Positions 44,731 through 53,238 of a DNA stretch of 64,000 bases are shown here, piece by piece. Each line of letters starts with the position of its first letter. Positions within the stretch are counted from its first letter, which is position 1. This DNA is from Streptomyces massasporeus. Lineage in GTDB: Bacteria; Actinomycetota; Actinomycetes; Streptomycetales; Streptomycetaceae. The translations under genes and the position numbers were made by a program. The DNA is taken from positions 372,001-436,000 of the forward strand of contig NZ_BMSE01000002.1 in assembly GCF_014648995.1 (NCBI RefSeq). Reading direction: 5' to 3'. Under the pieces are notes generated by a model. That model saw nothing but the letters and a program-made list of their open reading frames with translations. It was not told the DNA's origin and did not search any database.

Positions 44731-45777
44731 TCAGGTGGTGCGGAGGTACTGCGGTGCCGGTGGTTCCGACTTCTTCGCATCCTTGCCCAGGGTTGCCGAC
44801 AGCCATTTCTCGTACGACGCCTGCCAGCCGTTCGCGGTGTCCTTGCGGTAGTCCACCAGGATCTGGTTGACCCGGCGTACCAGATCGTCCGCGTCCTTCT
44901 TCATCGCCACGCCGTAGTACTCGGCAGTGAAGGCGTCGCCCTTGAGCTGGACCGTCGGGTCCTGTGCCGCCTGGCTCGCCGCGAGGGCGCCGTCGGTGAC
45001 CACGGCGTCGACCTCGCCGAGCTGGAGCCTCACCAGGCAGTCGAGTTGGTTCGGGACGGTGGTGGAGATGTCCGTGCTCGCGGGGAGCGTGCCGTCGTTC
45101 TGGTCCGCCTCCAGCGCGGCGAACGCCGTGGAACCGGCCGCCGTGCAGATCCTGCGGTCCGCGAGCGTGTCGTCGTAGCCCGTGACGGGGGAGGACTTCG
45201 GGGCCAGGACCTGCTGGCCCGTCTTGAAGTAGGGCGCGGAGAAGGCGACGTCGGCGATGCGGGCGCAGTTGATCGTCATCGTGCGGACGACCATGTCCAC
45301 GCGGCCGTCCTGGATCGCCGGGATGCGCTGGTCGGTGGGGATCGCCTTGAACTGGACCGCGTCGGGGTCGCCGAGTATGTCCTTCGCGATGTGGTGCACC
45401 AGGTCGATGTCGAAGCCCTCGAGCTCCGCGGTCTTGCCGCTGTTGGGGTTGCGGTAGCCCCAGCGGTAGCTGTTCTGGTCGACGCCGACGACCAGCTTGC
45501 GCTTCTCGCCCGTACGGTTCTTGATCGCGCGGATGGTGTCGCCGTCGGCCGAGGAGGGCGACAGCGTCTGCTTCTCGGGGGCCTCGCAGTCCTCTTCCGC
45601 TTTGGTCCCGGTGGTGTGGGTGGTCGCGGTGGTGTTCTGGGCGGTCGTGGTGAGCGGCGGCAGGCAGAGGGCCACCAGCGCCACCAGGGCGCAGACGACT
45701 GCCATCGCGGTCACTCCGCCCCAGCCCCTGAGTGCGTCTCGCACGGTCGTTCCTCCCTTCGCCCCTGCCCCGTTCAT
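44731..45777 (-). CDS. glnH: GlnH-like amino-acid-binding protein, membrane-anchored
   Basis: A 348-residue protein. A membrane anchor (GVTAMAVVCALVALVALCLP) precedes a periplasmic binding protein type 2 domain with KLVVGVDQNSYRWGY, AELEGFDIDLVHHIAKDILG, DGRVDMVVRTMTINCARIAD, VAFSAPYF and GEVDAVVTDGALAASQ. These match glutamate/glutamine-binding proteins. There is no permease or ATPase, so it is a sensor rather than a transporter component, as for mycobacterial GlnH. The ATG overlaps the GlnX-like gene stop (ATGA). The same frame remains open far upstream but is only a shadow there. Confidence 0.88.
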   Translation of the reverse strand: MNGAGAKGGTTVRDALRGWGGVTAMAVVCALVALVALCLPPLTTTAQNTTATTHTTGTKAEEDCEAPEKQTLSPSSADGDTIRAIKNRTGEKRKLVVGVDQNSYRWGYRNPNSGKTAELEGFDIDLVHHIAKDILGDPDAVQFKAIPTDQRIPAIQDGRVDMVVRTMTINCARIADVAFSAPYFKTGQQVLAPKSSPVTGYDDTLADRRICTAAGSTAFAALEADQNDGTLPASTDISTTVPNQLDCLVRLQLGEVDAVVTDGALAASQAAQDPTVQLKGDAFTAEYYGVAMKKDADDLVRRVNQILVDYRKDTANGWQASYEKWLSATLGKDAKKSEPPAPQYLRTT

Positions 45778-47228
45778 CGGTACTCCGACAGCCTGCGGCC
45801 GATGCCCACGACCGCGCCCGCGGCGCCCAGCACCGCGAGTACGGCGACGCCCGCCGGCATGCCCGTCAGCGCGTCGCGGCCGTCGCCCGCCGCGCGCTTG
45901 AACTCCGTCTCCTCGTGCGCGAGCGCCGTGCGCAGGTTCTCGTCGACGCTGTCGAAGCACTCGCCGGTCGCGCCCTTCGCGCCGATGACCCTGTCGAGCG
46001 CCTGCTGGTAGTTGCCGTTCTCGTCCTGCTCGCGGGCCGCGGTGTGGCGCTTCTTCCACTCCGTCATATTGCCCACGGCGGCGGTGACGGGGCGTTCGCC
46101 GGAGGTGTCGTCGGCGAGCTTCTCCGCCGCCGCCAGCTTCACGGCGAGGGCCTTGATGTCCCTGCCGAAGTCGTAGTCGTAGGCGTCGTAGGTCTCTTCG
46201 CCGACCTTCTTCGTCTCGGCGCCGCGCGCCACCAGGGTGAGGTTCTCGTTGCCCCTGGCCTTGAGGGAGGCGATGCGTGCGTCGTGCAGGACGTTCAGGG
46301 AGCGGACGCCGTGGTCGTAGGAGTCGTTCAGGCCCGCGCGGGCGAGGGTGTGGCCGACGACCAGCCAGAGGAGGACGACCGTCGCCGTGGCGGTGGCGGC
46401 CACCAGGCCGTGGTTCAGGACTCTGTTCGTCCGCCGGTAGTTGCGGTGCTGGGCCCAGGCGAGGGCCGCCAGGGCGGCGACGCCGAGGGCGATGGCCGCC
46501 CAGGGGTAGGGCGTGGCGTCCGCGTAGTCCGCGCTGAGGCGCTGGTTCTCCTTCGTGTAGAGGTCCTCCGCCGCCGGGAGCATCTGGTGCTGCATCTTCT
46601 CGTTGGCGTAGCGGAGGTACGCCCCGCCGACGGGGAAACCCTGGCGGTTGTACGTACGGGCGCGCTCCACCAGGCCCTTGTACTCCGGCAGGAGCTTGTT
46701 GAGCTTGGCGATCGTCGCCGTGGACGGGGAGTCCGGTTCGGCGTTGGCGGCGGCGTTGACGAGTTTGTCGGCGGCCGTGCGGATGTCCCGCTCGTAGCGG
46801 TCGCGGGTGGTGGCCGACTCCTGGCCGCCGGCCAGGAAGCCGCTGGAGGCGGCGGTGTTGGCGTCCGCGAGGGAGCGGTAGATGTCGGCGGCGTCCGAGC
46901 TGAGGGGCTGGCTGCGGGTGAGGACGTCGTCGGCGGCGGCCGCGCGGTCGGTCATCTGCCAGGCGGTGACGGCGCCGAAGGCGACGACGAGGAGGGCCAG
47001 CAGGGCGCCGATGATGCGGAGGCGGCCGGGTTCCGTCGTGGCCGCGGAACGGAGCTGGTCGAGGCCCTCGGCGAACGCGGTGCGGCGGGGCGTCGTCGCG
47101 GGGGGTGCGGAGGGGGTCGGGGGGCTGCCGGGGGGAGCGGCCGGGGGTGCCGGCTGTGCCGGTACGGCCGGCAGGATGGGCAGCGCGGAGCCCGGTGGTG
47201 GTGGGCTGCTCTTCGGCGTGTACGTCAC
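45774..47228 (-). CDS. glnX: GlnX-like membrane sensor
   Basis: A 484-residue membrane protein. After a Pro-rich cytoplasmic N-terminus come TM1 (LRIIGALLALLVVAFGAVTA), an extracytoplasmic helical domain, TM2 and TM3 (PWAAIALGVAALAALAW, VAATATATVVLLWLVVGHTL), a second extracytoplasmic domain and a final TM. Tandem helical sensing domains with four TMs match GlnX, which passes the GlnH signal to PknG in mycobacteria. GGGGGAGG lies 5 nt upstream of the GTG at 47228; an ATG at 47249 is less well placed. It heads the seven-gene operon. Confidence 0.82.
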   Translation of the reverse strand: MTYTPKSSPPPPGSALPILPAVPAQPAPPAAPPGSPPTPSAPPATTPRRTAFAEGLDQLRSAATTEPGRLRIIGALLALLVVAFGAVTAWQMTDRAAAADDVLTRSQPLSSDAADIYRSLADANTAASSGFLAGGQESATTRDRYERDIRTAADKLVNAAANAEPDSPSTATIAKLNKLLPEYKGLVERARTYNRQGFPVGGAYLRYANEKMQHQMLPAAEDLYTKENQRLSADYADATPYPWAAIALGVAALAALAWAQHRNYRRTNRVLNHGLVAATATATVVLLWLVVGHTLARAGLNDSYDHGVRSLNVLHDARIASLKARGNENLTLVARGAETKKVGEETYDAYDYDFGRDIKALAVKLAAAEKLADDTSGERPVTAAVGNMTEWKKRHTAAREQDENGNYQQALDRVIGAKGATGECFDSVDENLRTALAHEETEFKRAAGDGRDALTGMPAGVAVLAVLGAAGAVVGIGRRLSEYR

Positions 47229-47405
47229 TGTGACCTCCCCCGTGGTCATCCGTCGCCGCAAGTATCGCTGCCGGGACCGACATCCGCACCGGCCTTGCCC
47301 CGATCTTGATCGGATCGCAGCGTGGGACACCCCCTGGTCCTTGTTCAGGAACACGTCCGGGGAGGGGGTTCGGTTCCCGTGGGGCCTCGCCTCGGTCCGG
47401 CCCGG

Positions 47406-48677
47406 TCAGTCCTGGCCGGGAGCGCCGACGGCGGCGGGAGGGCAGTCGGTGAGGCGCTCGCGGACCAGGCGGTGCTGGGCGAGACACGTCAGGGCGACGG
47501 CGGTCCCGAGAGCCGTCCAGCCGAGGGGCCCGGTGGCGATGGCGGCGGTGACCGCGAGGGGTCCGACGCTGCGCTGGGCGGACTGCGCCATGCCGTGGAC
47601 CCCCAAGTAGGTGCCCTGTGCCGCGTCGGGGGCGAGGGCCACGGAGAGTTCCCAGGAGATGGTGGCGTGGAGCATCTCCGCGAGGGTGAACAGGACGGCC
47701 GCCGCGATCAGGAGGAGCACGGCGCCGAGGGGGCCACCGGTCGCTGAGAGGGCCATGGCCGCTCCCCCGAGTACGAAGGCGGCGGAGAGCGGAAGCAGAA
47801 GGGAGCGGGCGGCCGCCGTTGTGGCGCCGAACCGGGCGAGCGGGACCTGCAGGGCCACCACCATCACGTTGTTGAGGACCATCAGCAGGGGTGCGAGGCC
47901 GTGTGGAGCATCGCTCGTGTGGGCGATCCACAGGGGCAGGCCGACCTTGAAGACGGCGTCGTCGATGAAGAGGACGGTCTCGGTGACGACATAGGCGAGG
48001 TAGGTGCGGTCGCGCCAGGGGCCGGCCGGTCGGGCCGCCGGTACGGCGTCGCCGGAGGTGGCGACCGTCCTGGACGGGGACGGCGGTTCGCCGCAGCGCA
48101 GGATGATGAGGGCGCAGGCCAGGAAGGAGAGCGCGTCGCCCACCAGGAGCCACCGGTAGGCGCCGGCGGAGCCTACGGCGAGGGCGCCGGCGGCGGCGAG
48201 ACCGCCCAGGGCCCACCCGGCGTTGGCGACGGTGCGGTGCAGGGCCTGGTAGCGGACGCGTTCCGTTCCGGCGACGCGGATGGCGTAGATCTTGGTGAGG
48301 GTGCTGGAAGCCCGGTCTCCCAGGCTGCCGAGGGCGGAGTAGGCGAGGAGCGGGGCGAAGTGGTCGGTGGTGAGCAGGGCGAGGGACGCCGCGCACCGCA
48401 TGAGCTGCGTGGCGATCAGGACGCGGGTCAGGGGCATCCGGTCGGCCATACGGCCGGCCAGCGGAGCTCCGGCGATTCCGACGACTCCGGCTGCGGCGGC
48501 CAGGGTGCCGATCTCGCCGACGGTGAGGGCGGAGACGTAGGTGAAGTAGAGGACGGAGACGGATGCCCACAGGCCGCTGCCGATGCGGTCGACGAGGGCG
48601 GCGGCGATGATTCGGCGTCCGTCCGGGCCGCCGGGTATGCGCTTCGCCCAGGCAGTCGCGCGACGCGTCGAAAGCAC
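47406..48677 (-). CDS. MFS transporter
   Basis: A 423-residue protein with about 12 hydrophobic segments. The loop 2-3 motif is GAPLAGRMADRMPLTRVLIA. Other typical parts are AYSALGSLGDRASSTLTKIY and LRCAASLALL. It is likely an exporter of a small molecule. The GTG at 48677 (GGGGGAG just upstream) is preferred to in-frame starts that would run into the divergent promoter. It faces a MocR regulator across a shared palindrome, so it is probably its target. Confidence 0.85.
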   Translation of the reverse strand: MLSTRRATAWAKRIPGGPDGRRIIAAALVDRIGSGLWASVSVLYFTYVSALTVGEIGTLAAAAGVVGIAGAPLAGRMADRMPLTRVLIATQLMRCAASLALLTTDHFAPLLAYSALGSLGDRASSTLTKIYAIRVAGTERVRYQALHRTVANAGWALGGLAAAGALAVGSAGAYRWLLVGDALSFLACALIILRCGEPPSPSRTVATSGDAVPAARPAGPWRDRTYLAYVVTETVLFIDDAVFKVGLPLWIAHTSDAPHGLAPLLMVLNNVMVVALQVPLARFGATTAAARSLLLPLSAAFVLGGAAMALSATGGPLGAVLLLIAAAVLFTLAEMLHATISWELSVALAPDAAQGTYLGVHGMAQSAQRSVGPLAVTAAIATGPLGWTALGTAVALTCLAQHRLVRERLTDCPPAAVGAPGQD

Positions 48678-48697
48678 TGCTCCCCCTTGCGGTGACG

Positions 48698-48715
48698 TTA
48701 TGTACTGATACATAA
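48698..48715. promoter_or_regulatory. Palindromic operator/promoter of the MFS-MocR pair
   Basis: TTATGTACTGATACATAA, a perfect 7-4-7 inverted repeat. It overlaps CATAAT, a good -10 element located 7 nt upstream of the GTG at 48724, so a MocR dimer here could block its own leaderless transcript and that of the MFS gene. Confidence 0.65.
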
Positions 48716-48723
48716 TGTGCAAT

Positions 48724-50043
48724 GTGGCAACACAGTATGGGATCAGTGGGACGACAGCCAAGGGAATTGCCGCGTCCGTCGAACAGGGCGTCGTCGAGGG
48801 CGCGTTGGGGCCGGGGGCCGCTCTGCCTCCGGTGCGGCGGCTGGCGGACGAGCTCGGAGTGAGTCCGGGGACGGTCGGCGCGGCCTACAAGGAGCTGCGG
48901 CAGCGCGGGATCGTGGTGACGCGCGGCCGGGGCGGCACGGTCGTCGCCTCCGCGCCCGCCGTCGCGTCCCGCAGGCCGCCGAAAGTCCCCGCCGGTCTGC
49001 GGGACCTGGCGGGCGGCCACCCGGATCACCGGCTGCTTCCCGGTCACCTGCCGTCGGCGCGGGTCACCCCGGCGGCCCGGTCGCACCGCGCGACGCCCCG
49101 GTTGGCGCGGCTGGAGGAGACCGTGCGCGAGTGGCTTCGTCCGGACGGCGTGCCGGTGGACCATGTGACCTTCGCCCACGGGGCGCTGGACCTGATCGCG
49201 CGGCTGCTGTCCGTGGAGCTGCGGCCCGGTGACGCCGTCGCCATGGAGGATCCCGGCTACCACCATCTCCTCGACCTGGTCACGGCACTCGGGCTGCGGG
49301 CGGTGCCCGTGGCCGTGGACGACGAGGGTGTGCGCCCTGATGCCCTGCGTGCGGCGCTGCGGGTCGGCGTGCGGGCCCTGGTGTGCAGTCCCAGGGCGCA
49401 GAATCCGTACGGCGGCTGCTTCTCCGCCGAGCGCAGAACGGCGCTCGTCGACCTGCTCCGGAAGGAGCCGGACGTGCTGGTCGTGGAGAACGACCACGCC
49501 TCCGCGGTCGCCGACGCACCCCTGCACACCCTGACGGGCGGGGGGCTGACGCGCTGGGTGCACGTGCGGACGGTGAGCAAGTTCCTGGGGCCCGACCTGC
49601 GATGGGCCGCGGCGGCCTGCGACCCGGTCACCCTGGCGCGCCACGACGGGCGGCTGCTGCTGACGTCGGGCTGGGTCAGTCACCTCCTCCAGGAAGCCGT
49701 GCACAAGCTCCTGACCGACGACGGCACGAGCGCGCTGGTGAACCGCGCACGGCAGGCGTACACACAACGCCGCGAAGCGCTGATCGAGGAGTTGCGCACA
49801 CGCGGTATCGCGGGACACGGGGACAGCGGCATGAACGTGTGGGTGCCGGTTCGCGACGAGTCGGCGGTGGTCAACGGACTGCGCACACAGGGCTGGTGGG
49901 TCGCGGCGGGGGCCAGGTTCAGGCTGTCGTCCCCTCCGGGGCTGCGGATCTCCACCGCCGGCCTGGAACCGGGCGAGGCCGCGCGGCTGGCCTCGGACTT
50001 CACCACGGTGCTCGGTGAGTCCGAGGCCACGTACGGGGGCTGA
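48724..50043 (+). CDS. MocR/PdxR-family regulator (GntR HTH fused to aminotransferase fold)
   Basis: A 439-residue protein. An N-terminal GntR winged helix (GALGPGAALPPVRRLADELG, VSPGTVGAAYKELRQRGIVV) is joined to a fold-type I aminotransferase domain with the PLP lysine in VRTVSKFLGPDLR and the Asp/Tyr context in SPRAQNPYGGCFS and VVENDHASA. MocR proteins sense PLP or an amino compound and control nearby genes. The GTG at 48724 fits a leaderless transcript from CATAAT; the ATG at 48715 lies inside the operator and is less likely. Confidence 0.87.
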   Translation: MATQYGISGTTAKGIAASVEQGVVEGALGPGAALPPVRRLADELGVSPGTVGAAYKELRQRGIVVTRGRGGTVVASAPAVASRRPPKVPAGLRDLAGGHPDHRLLPGHLPSARVTPAARSHRATPRLARLEETVREWLRPDGVPVDHVTFAHGALDLIARLLSVELRPGDAVAMEDPGYHHLLDLVTALGLRAVPVAVDDEGVRPDALRAALRVGVRALVCSPRAQNPYGGCFSAERRTALVDLLRKEPDVLVVENDHASAVADAPLHTLTGGGLTRWVHVRTVSKFLGPDLRWAAAACDPVTLARHDGRLLLTSGWVSHLLQEAVHKLLTDDGTSALVNRARQAYTQRREALIEELRTRGIAGHGDSGMNVWVPVRDESAVVNGLRTQGWWVAAGARFRLSSPPGLRISTAGLEPGEAARLASDFTTVLGESEATYGG

Positions 50044-50110
50044 CCGCCCTGCCCGGAGGGGGCGGGCACGGCGCGTGAGCAGCGGACGAAGTCCCGAAAG
50101 CCCGCCCGGC

Positions 50111-51076
50111 TCACACCCCGTAGTGCGCCCGCACTCTCTCCTGCGCGGCCTCCCTCGCCCCGACGTGGTCCAGTCCCAGCAGCGCCGCGCCCAGCACCGG
50201 GCGGGACGTCACCACCTGCGGTACCGCCTTCGGCGCGCGATCGGTGAGCAACCGGGCGATGTGGTCGTTCAGTTGGGGGTGCTGTGCGGCCAGGACGCCG
50301 CCGCCCAGGAGGACGGGGGTCTCCTCGGAGAGGAGGTCCAGGCGGGTCAGGGCGACGACCGCCATGGCGACCACCTCCTCGGCCTGACGCTGCACGATCG
50401 CGAGGGCGGTGGCGTCCCCGCCGGCGGCCGTGGCGAAGAGGACCGGGGTCAGTTCGTGGCGCCGGAGCGGCGGGATGTGCTCCAGGTGCAGTGCCTCGAC
50501 GAGGGCGTAGACGGAGGGCAGGCCGAAGTGGGCGGGGAGGGCGCGGGACAGGGCGGTGGAGGCGCCTCGGCCGTCCTCCGCCCGGGACGCGTGCCACAGG
50601 GCCTCCTCGGACAGGCCCCAGCCGCCTCCCCAGTCGCCCGAGACCCGGCCGAGGGCAGGGAAGCGGGCCGTGCGGCCGTCGGGGCGCATGCCCACGCAGT
50701 TGATGCCCGCGCCGCACACGACCGCCACACCCCGGGGCTCGGTGACACCGGCCCGCAGGATCGCGAAGGTGTCGTTGCGGACCGTCACCGTCGCGCCCCG
50801 GGCGCGTGCCCGCAGCGCCGCCGCCAACTGTTCCTCCTCGACGGGGAAGTCGGCGTTCGCCAGGCACGCCGAGACGTGGGTGACCGAGGTGAGCCCGGCG
50901 GCGGTGAGGGCCCGCGCCAGCGTTGCCGCCAGGTCGTCCATCGCGGTGTCCAGGCCCACGGCCGGGGGACGGAAGCCGCCCCCGCGTGCCGTGGCGAGGA
51001 CGTCCCCGTCCGCCGTCACGACCGCGACGTCCGTCTTGCTGTTGCCCGCGTCGATGGCGAGGACATGTGCGGTCAC
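50111..51076 (-). CDS. BadF/NAGK-type sugar kinase
   Basis: A 321-residue protein with the actin-like ATPase fold. The phosphate-1 motif is LAIDAGNSKTDVAVV, the adenosine motif GGGVLA, plus a central VVCGAGINCVGMRPDGRTAR and GDWGGGWGLSEEAL. This is the N-acetylglucosamine kinase/BcrA family. The GTG start overlaps the GH4 gene stop (GTGA). With a phospho-glucosidase next to it, the likely substrate is a disaccharide or amino sugar brought in by the ABC importer. Confidence 0.85.
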   Translation of the reverse strand: MTAHVLAIDAGNSKTDVAVVTADGDVLATARGGGFRPPAVGLDTAMDDLAATLARALTAAGLTSVTHVSACLANADFPVEEEQLAAALRARARGATVTVRNDTFAILRAGVTEPRGVAVVCGAGINCVGMRPDGRTARFPALGRVSGDWGGGWGLSEEALWHASRAEDGRGASTALSRALPAHFGLPSVYALVEALHLEHIPPLRRHELTPVLFATAAGGDATALAIVQRQAEEVVAMAVVALTRLDLLSEETPVLLGGGVLAAQHPQLNDHIARLLTDRAPKAVPQVVTSRPVLGAALLGLDHVGAREAAQERVRAHYGV

Positions 51077-52338
51077 GCCCACGTGAGGTGCTCCCGGTTG
51101 TGTGCGATCAGCCGGTCGGTGAGCGTCTCGGCGTACGCGTACTGGCCGACGAGGGGATGGGAGAGGAGGGCGCGGAAGACGCGGTCCCTGCCGCCGTGCA
51201 GGGCGGCCTGGAGGGCCAGGTCCTCGTAGGCCGTGACGCCGGCCATCAGGCCCGCGTGGAGCGGGTCCACGGGCGGGACGGGGAGCGGGGACGCGCCCTT
51301 GGCCCCCACGGCCGCCTGGACCTCGATCACCGCGTCGTCGGGGAGGAACGGCAGCGTGCCCCGGTTGTACGTGTTCACCACCTGGTACGGCGAACCGCCG
51401 CCGCCCAGCAGGGCCGCCGCCAGGTCCACCGCCGCCTCCGAATAGAAGGCACCGCCCCGCTTGGCGAGCAGCTCCGGCTTCTCGTCCAGGGCCGGGTCGG
51501 CGTACATCGCGAGCAACCGGCGTTCCATCTCCGCGACTTCGGCCGCCCGGGACGGCTTCGTCCCCAGTTCCCGTACGACCTCGTCGTGCGCGTAGTAGTA
51601 GCGCAGGTAGTAGGAGGGGATCACGCCCAGCGTGTCGAGCAGGGGGCGGGGCAGGCGGAGGTCGGCCGCGATCGTGTCGCCGTGTTCGCCCAGCAGTTGC
51701 GGCAGGACGTCCTCGCCCTCCGGGCCGCCGAGGCGTACGGCCGTCTCCCAGGTGAGGTGGTTGAGGCCGACGTGGTCCAGGTGGATCGCGGAGGCCTCCA
51801 CGGCCAGCAGGGCGGCGAACTTGCGTTGCAGGCCGATCGCCACGTTGCACAGGCCCACCGCCTTGTGGCCCGCCTGGAGCAGGGCGCGGGTCACGATGCC
51901 GACCGGGTTGGTGAAGTCGATGATCCAGGCCCGGGGGTTGGTGCGGCGGACGCGGTCCGCGATGTCCAGGACGACCGGGACCGTGCGCAGGGCCTTCGCC
52001 AGGCCGCCGGCGCCGGTGGTCTCCTGGCCCACGCAGCCGCATTCCAGGGGCCAGGTCTCGTCCTGCTGACGGGCCGCCTGTCCGCCGACGCGGAGTTGGA
52101 GGAGGACCGCGTCCGCGCCGTCCACCGCCTCGTCGAGGTCGGTCGTCGTGGTGATGCGGCCCGCGTGGTCCTGGCGGGTGAAGATGCGGCGGGCCAGGCC
52201 GCCGACGAGGTCGAGACGGTCCTGGTCGGGGTCCATGAGGACCAGTTCCTCGATGGGCAGGGTGTCCCTCAGGCGGGCGAAGCCGTCCACGAGTTCGGGG
52301 GTGTAGGTCGAGCCTCCGCCGACCACGGTGAGTTTCAT
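51073..52338 (-). CDS. GH4-family 6-phospho-beta-glucosidase
   Basis: A 421-residue enzyme of normal length. The NAD-binding motif is LTVVGGGSTYTPELVDGF. Others are DFTNPVGIVTRALLQAG, GLCNVAIG (the Cys that helps bind metal), and LDHVGLNHLTW (metal-binding His). GH4 enzymes use NAD and Mn for redox-assisted hydrolysis of 6-phospho-glycosides. Alternative preference for unphosphorylated glycosides exists in the family. It lies 6 nt after the permease gene. Confidence 0.88.
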   Translation of the reverse strand: MKLTVVGGGSTYTPELVDGFARLRDTLPIEELVLMDPDQDRLDLVGGLARRIFTRQDHAGRITTTTDLDEAVDGADAVLLQLRVGGQAARQQDETWPLECGCVGQETTGAGGLAKALRTVPVVLDIADRVRRTNPRAWIIDFTNPVGIVTRALLQAGHKAVGLCNVAIGLQRKFAALLAVEASAIHLDHVGLNHLTWETAVRLGGPEGEDVLPQLLGEHGDTIAADLRLPRPLLDTLGVIPSYYLRYYYAHDEVVRELGTKPSRAAEVAEMERRLLAMYADPALDEKPELLAKRGGAFYSEAAVDLAAALLGGGGSPYQVVNTYNRGTLPFLPDDAVIEVQAAVGAKGASPLPVPPVDPLHAGLMAGVTAYEDLALQAALHGGRDRVFRALLSHPLVGQYAYAETLTDRLIAHNREHLTWA

Positions 52339-52344
52339 ATCGGT

Positions 52345-53238
52345 CTAACCCTTTACTCCGGTGAGCGTGACACCCTCCACGAACGCCTTCTGCGCGAAGA
52401 AGAACACGAGGATCACGGGGGCCATGACCAGCACGGTGGCGGCCATGGTGAGGTTCCAGTCGGTGTGGTGGGCGCCCTTGAACGACTCCAGGCCGTAGGA
52501 GAGCGTCCAGGCGCCCGGGTTCTCCGAGGCGTAGATCTGGGGGCCGAAGTAGTCGTTCCACGCGTAGAAGAACTGGAAGAGGGCCACTGCGGCTATGCCC
52601 GGCTTGGCCATCGGCAGAACGACCTTCAGCAGTGTGCGCAGGTCGCCGCAGCCGTCCACCTTGGCCGCGTCCACGTACTCGTCGGGGATCGTCGTCAGGA
52701 ACTGGCGCAGCAGGAAGATCGAGAACGCGTCGCCGAACGCCATGGGGATGATCAGCGGCCAGAGCGAGCCGGACAGGTCGAGCTGCTTCGCCCAGAACAG
52801 GTACATCGGGATGATGATCACCTGCGGCGGCAGCATCATCATCGAGATGACCAGCATGAGGGCCAGATTGCGGCCGCGGAAGCGGAACTTGGCCAGGGCG
52901 TAGGCCACGGGGATCGAGGAGACGACCGTGAGGACCGTGCCCAGGCCCGCGTAGATCAGGGTGTTCTTCCACCAGGTGAGGAAGCCGGGGGTGTCGAACA
53001 CCTTGGCGTAGTTGCCCCACTCCCAGGTGTGCGGGATCAGGTCGCGGCTGAGCGCCTGGCTGTCGCTCATGAGGGAGGTGAGGAAGACGAAGACGAACGG
53101 GAGTGTGAAGAAGAGGGCCGCCGCGATGCCGAGGGAGTGGATCGCGATCCATTCCAGCAGGGCCCTGCGGTGGGCCGTGCGTTCCGCCGGCGACGGGGGC
53201 GTCTTCAGCTCCAGGGGCTGGTCGAGCACCTGCGTCAT
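52345..53238 (-). CDS. Carbohydrate ABC transporter permease (MalG type)
   Basis: A 297-residue permease with six membrane segments. The EAA loop is EYVDAAKVDGCGDLRTLLKV followed by VLPMAKPGI, the site for binding the ATPase. The start overlaps the MalF-type gene stop by 4 nt. No ATPase is encoded here, so the shared MsiK is the likely energiser. Confidence 0.93.
   Translation of the reverse strand: MTQVLDQPLELKTPPSPAERTAHRRALLEWIAIHSLGIAAALFFTLPFVFVFLTSLMSDSQALSRDLIPHTWEWGNYAKVFDTPGFLTWWKNTLIYAGLGTVLTVVSSIPVAYALAKFRFRGRNLALMLVISMMMLPPQVIIIPMYLFWAKQLDLSGSLWPLIIPMAFGDAFSIFLLRQFLTTIPDEYVDAAKVDGCGDLRTLLKVVLPMAKPGIAAVALFQFFYAWNDYFGPQIYASENPGAWTLSYGLESFKGAHHTDWNLTMAATVLVMAPVILVFFFAQKAFVEGVTLTGVKG

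Noticed and set aside
45778..49818. Very long open frame on the minus strand continuing upstream of the GlnH-like gene
   Set aside because: Only the 44731-45777 part has protein-like sequence. The rest is an Arg/Pro-rich frame shadow of glnX, the MFS gene and the antisense of the MocR gene.
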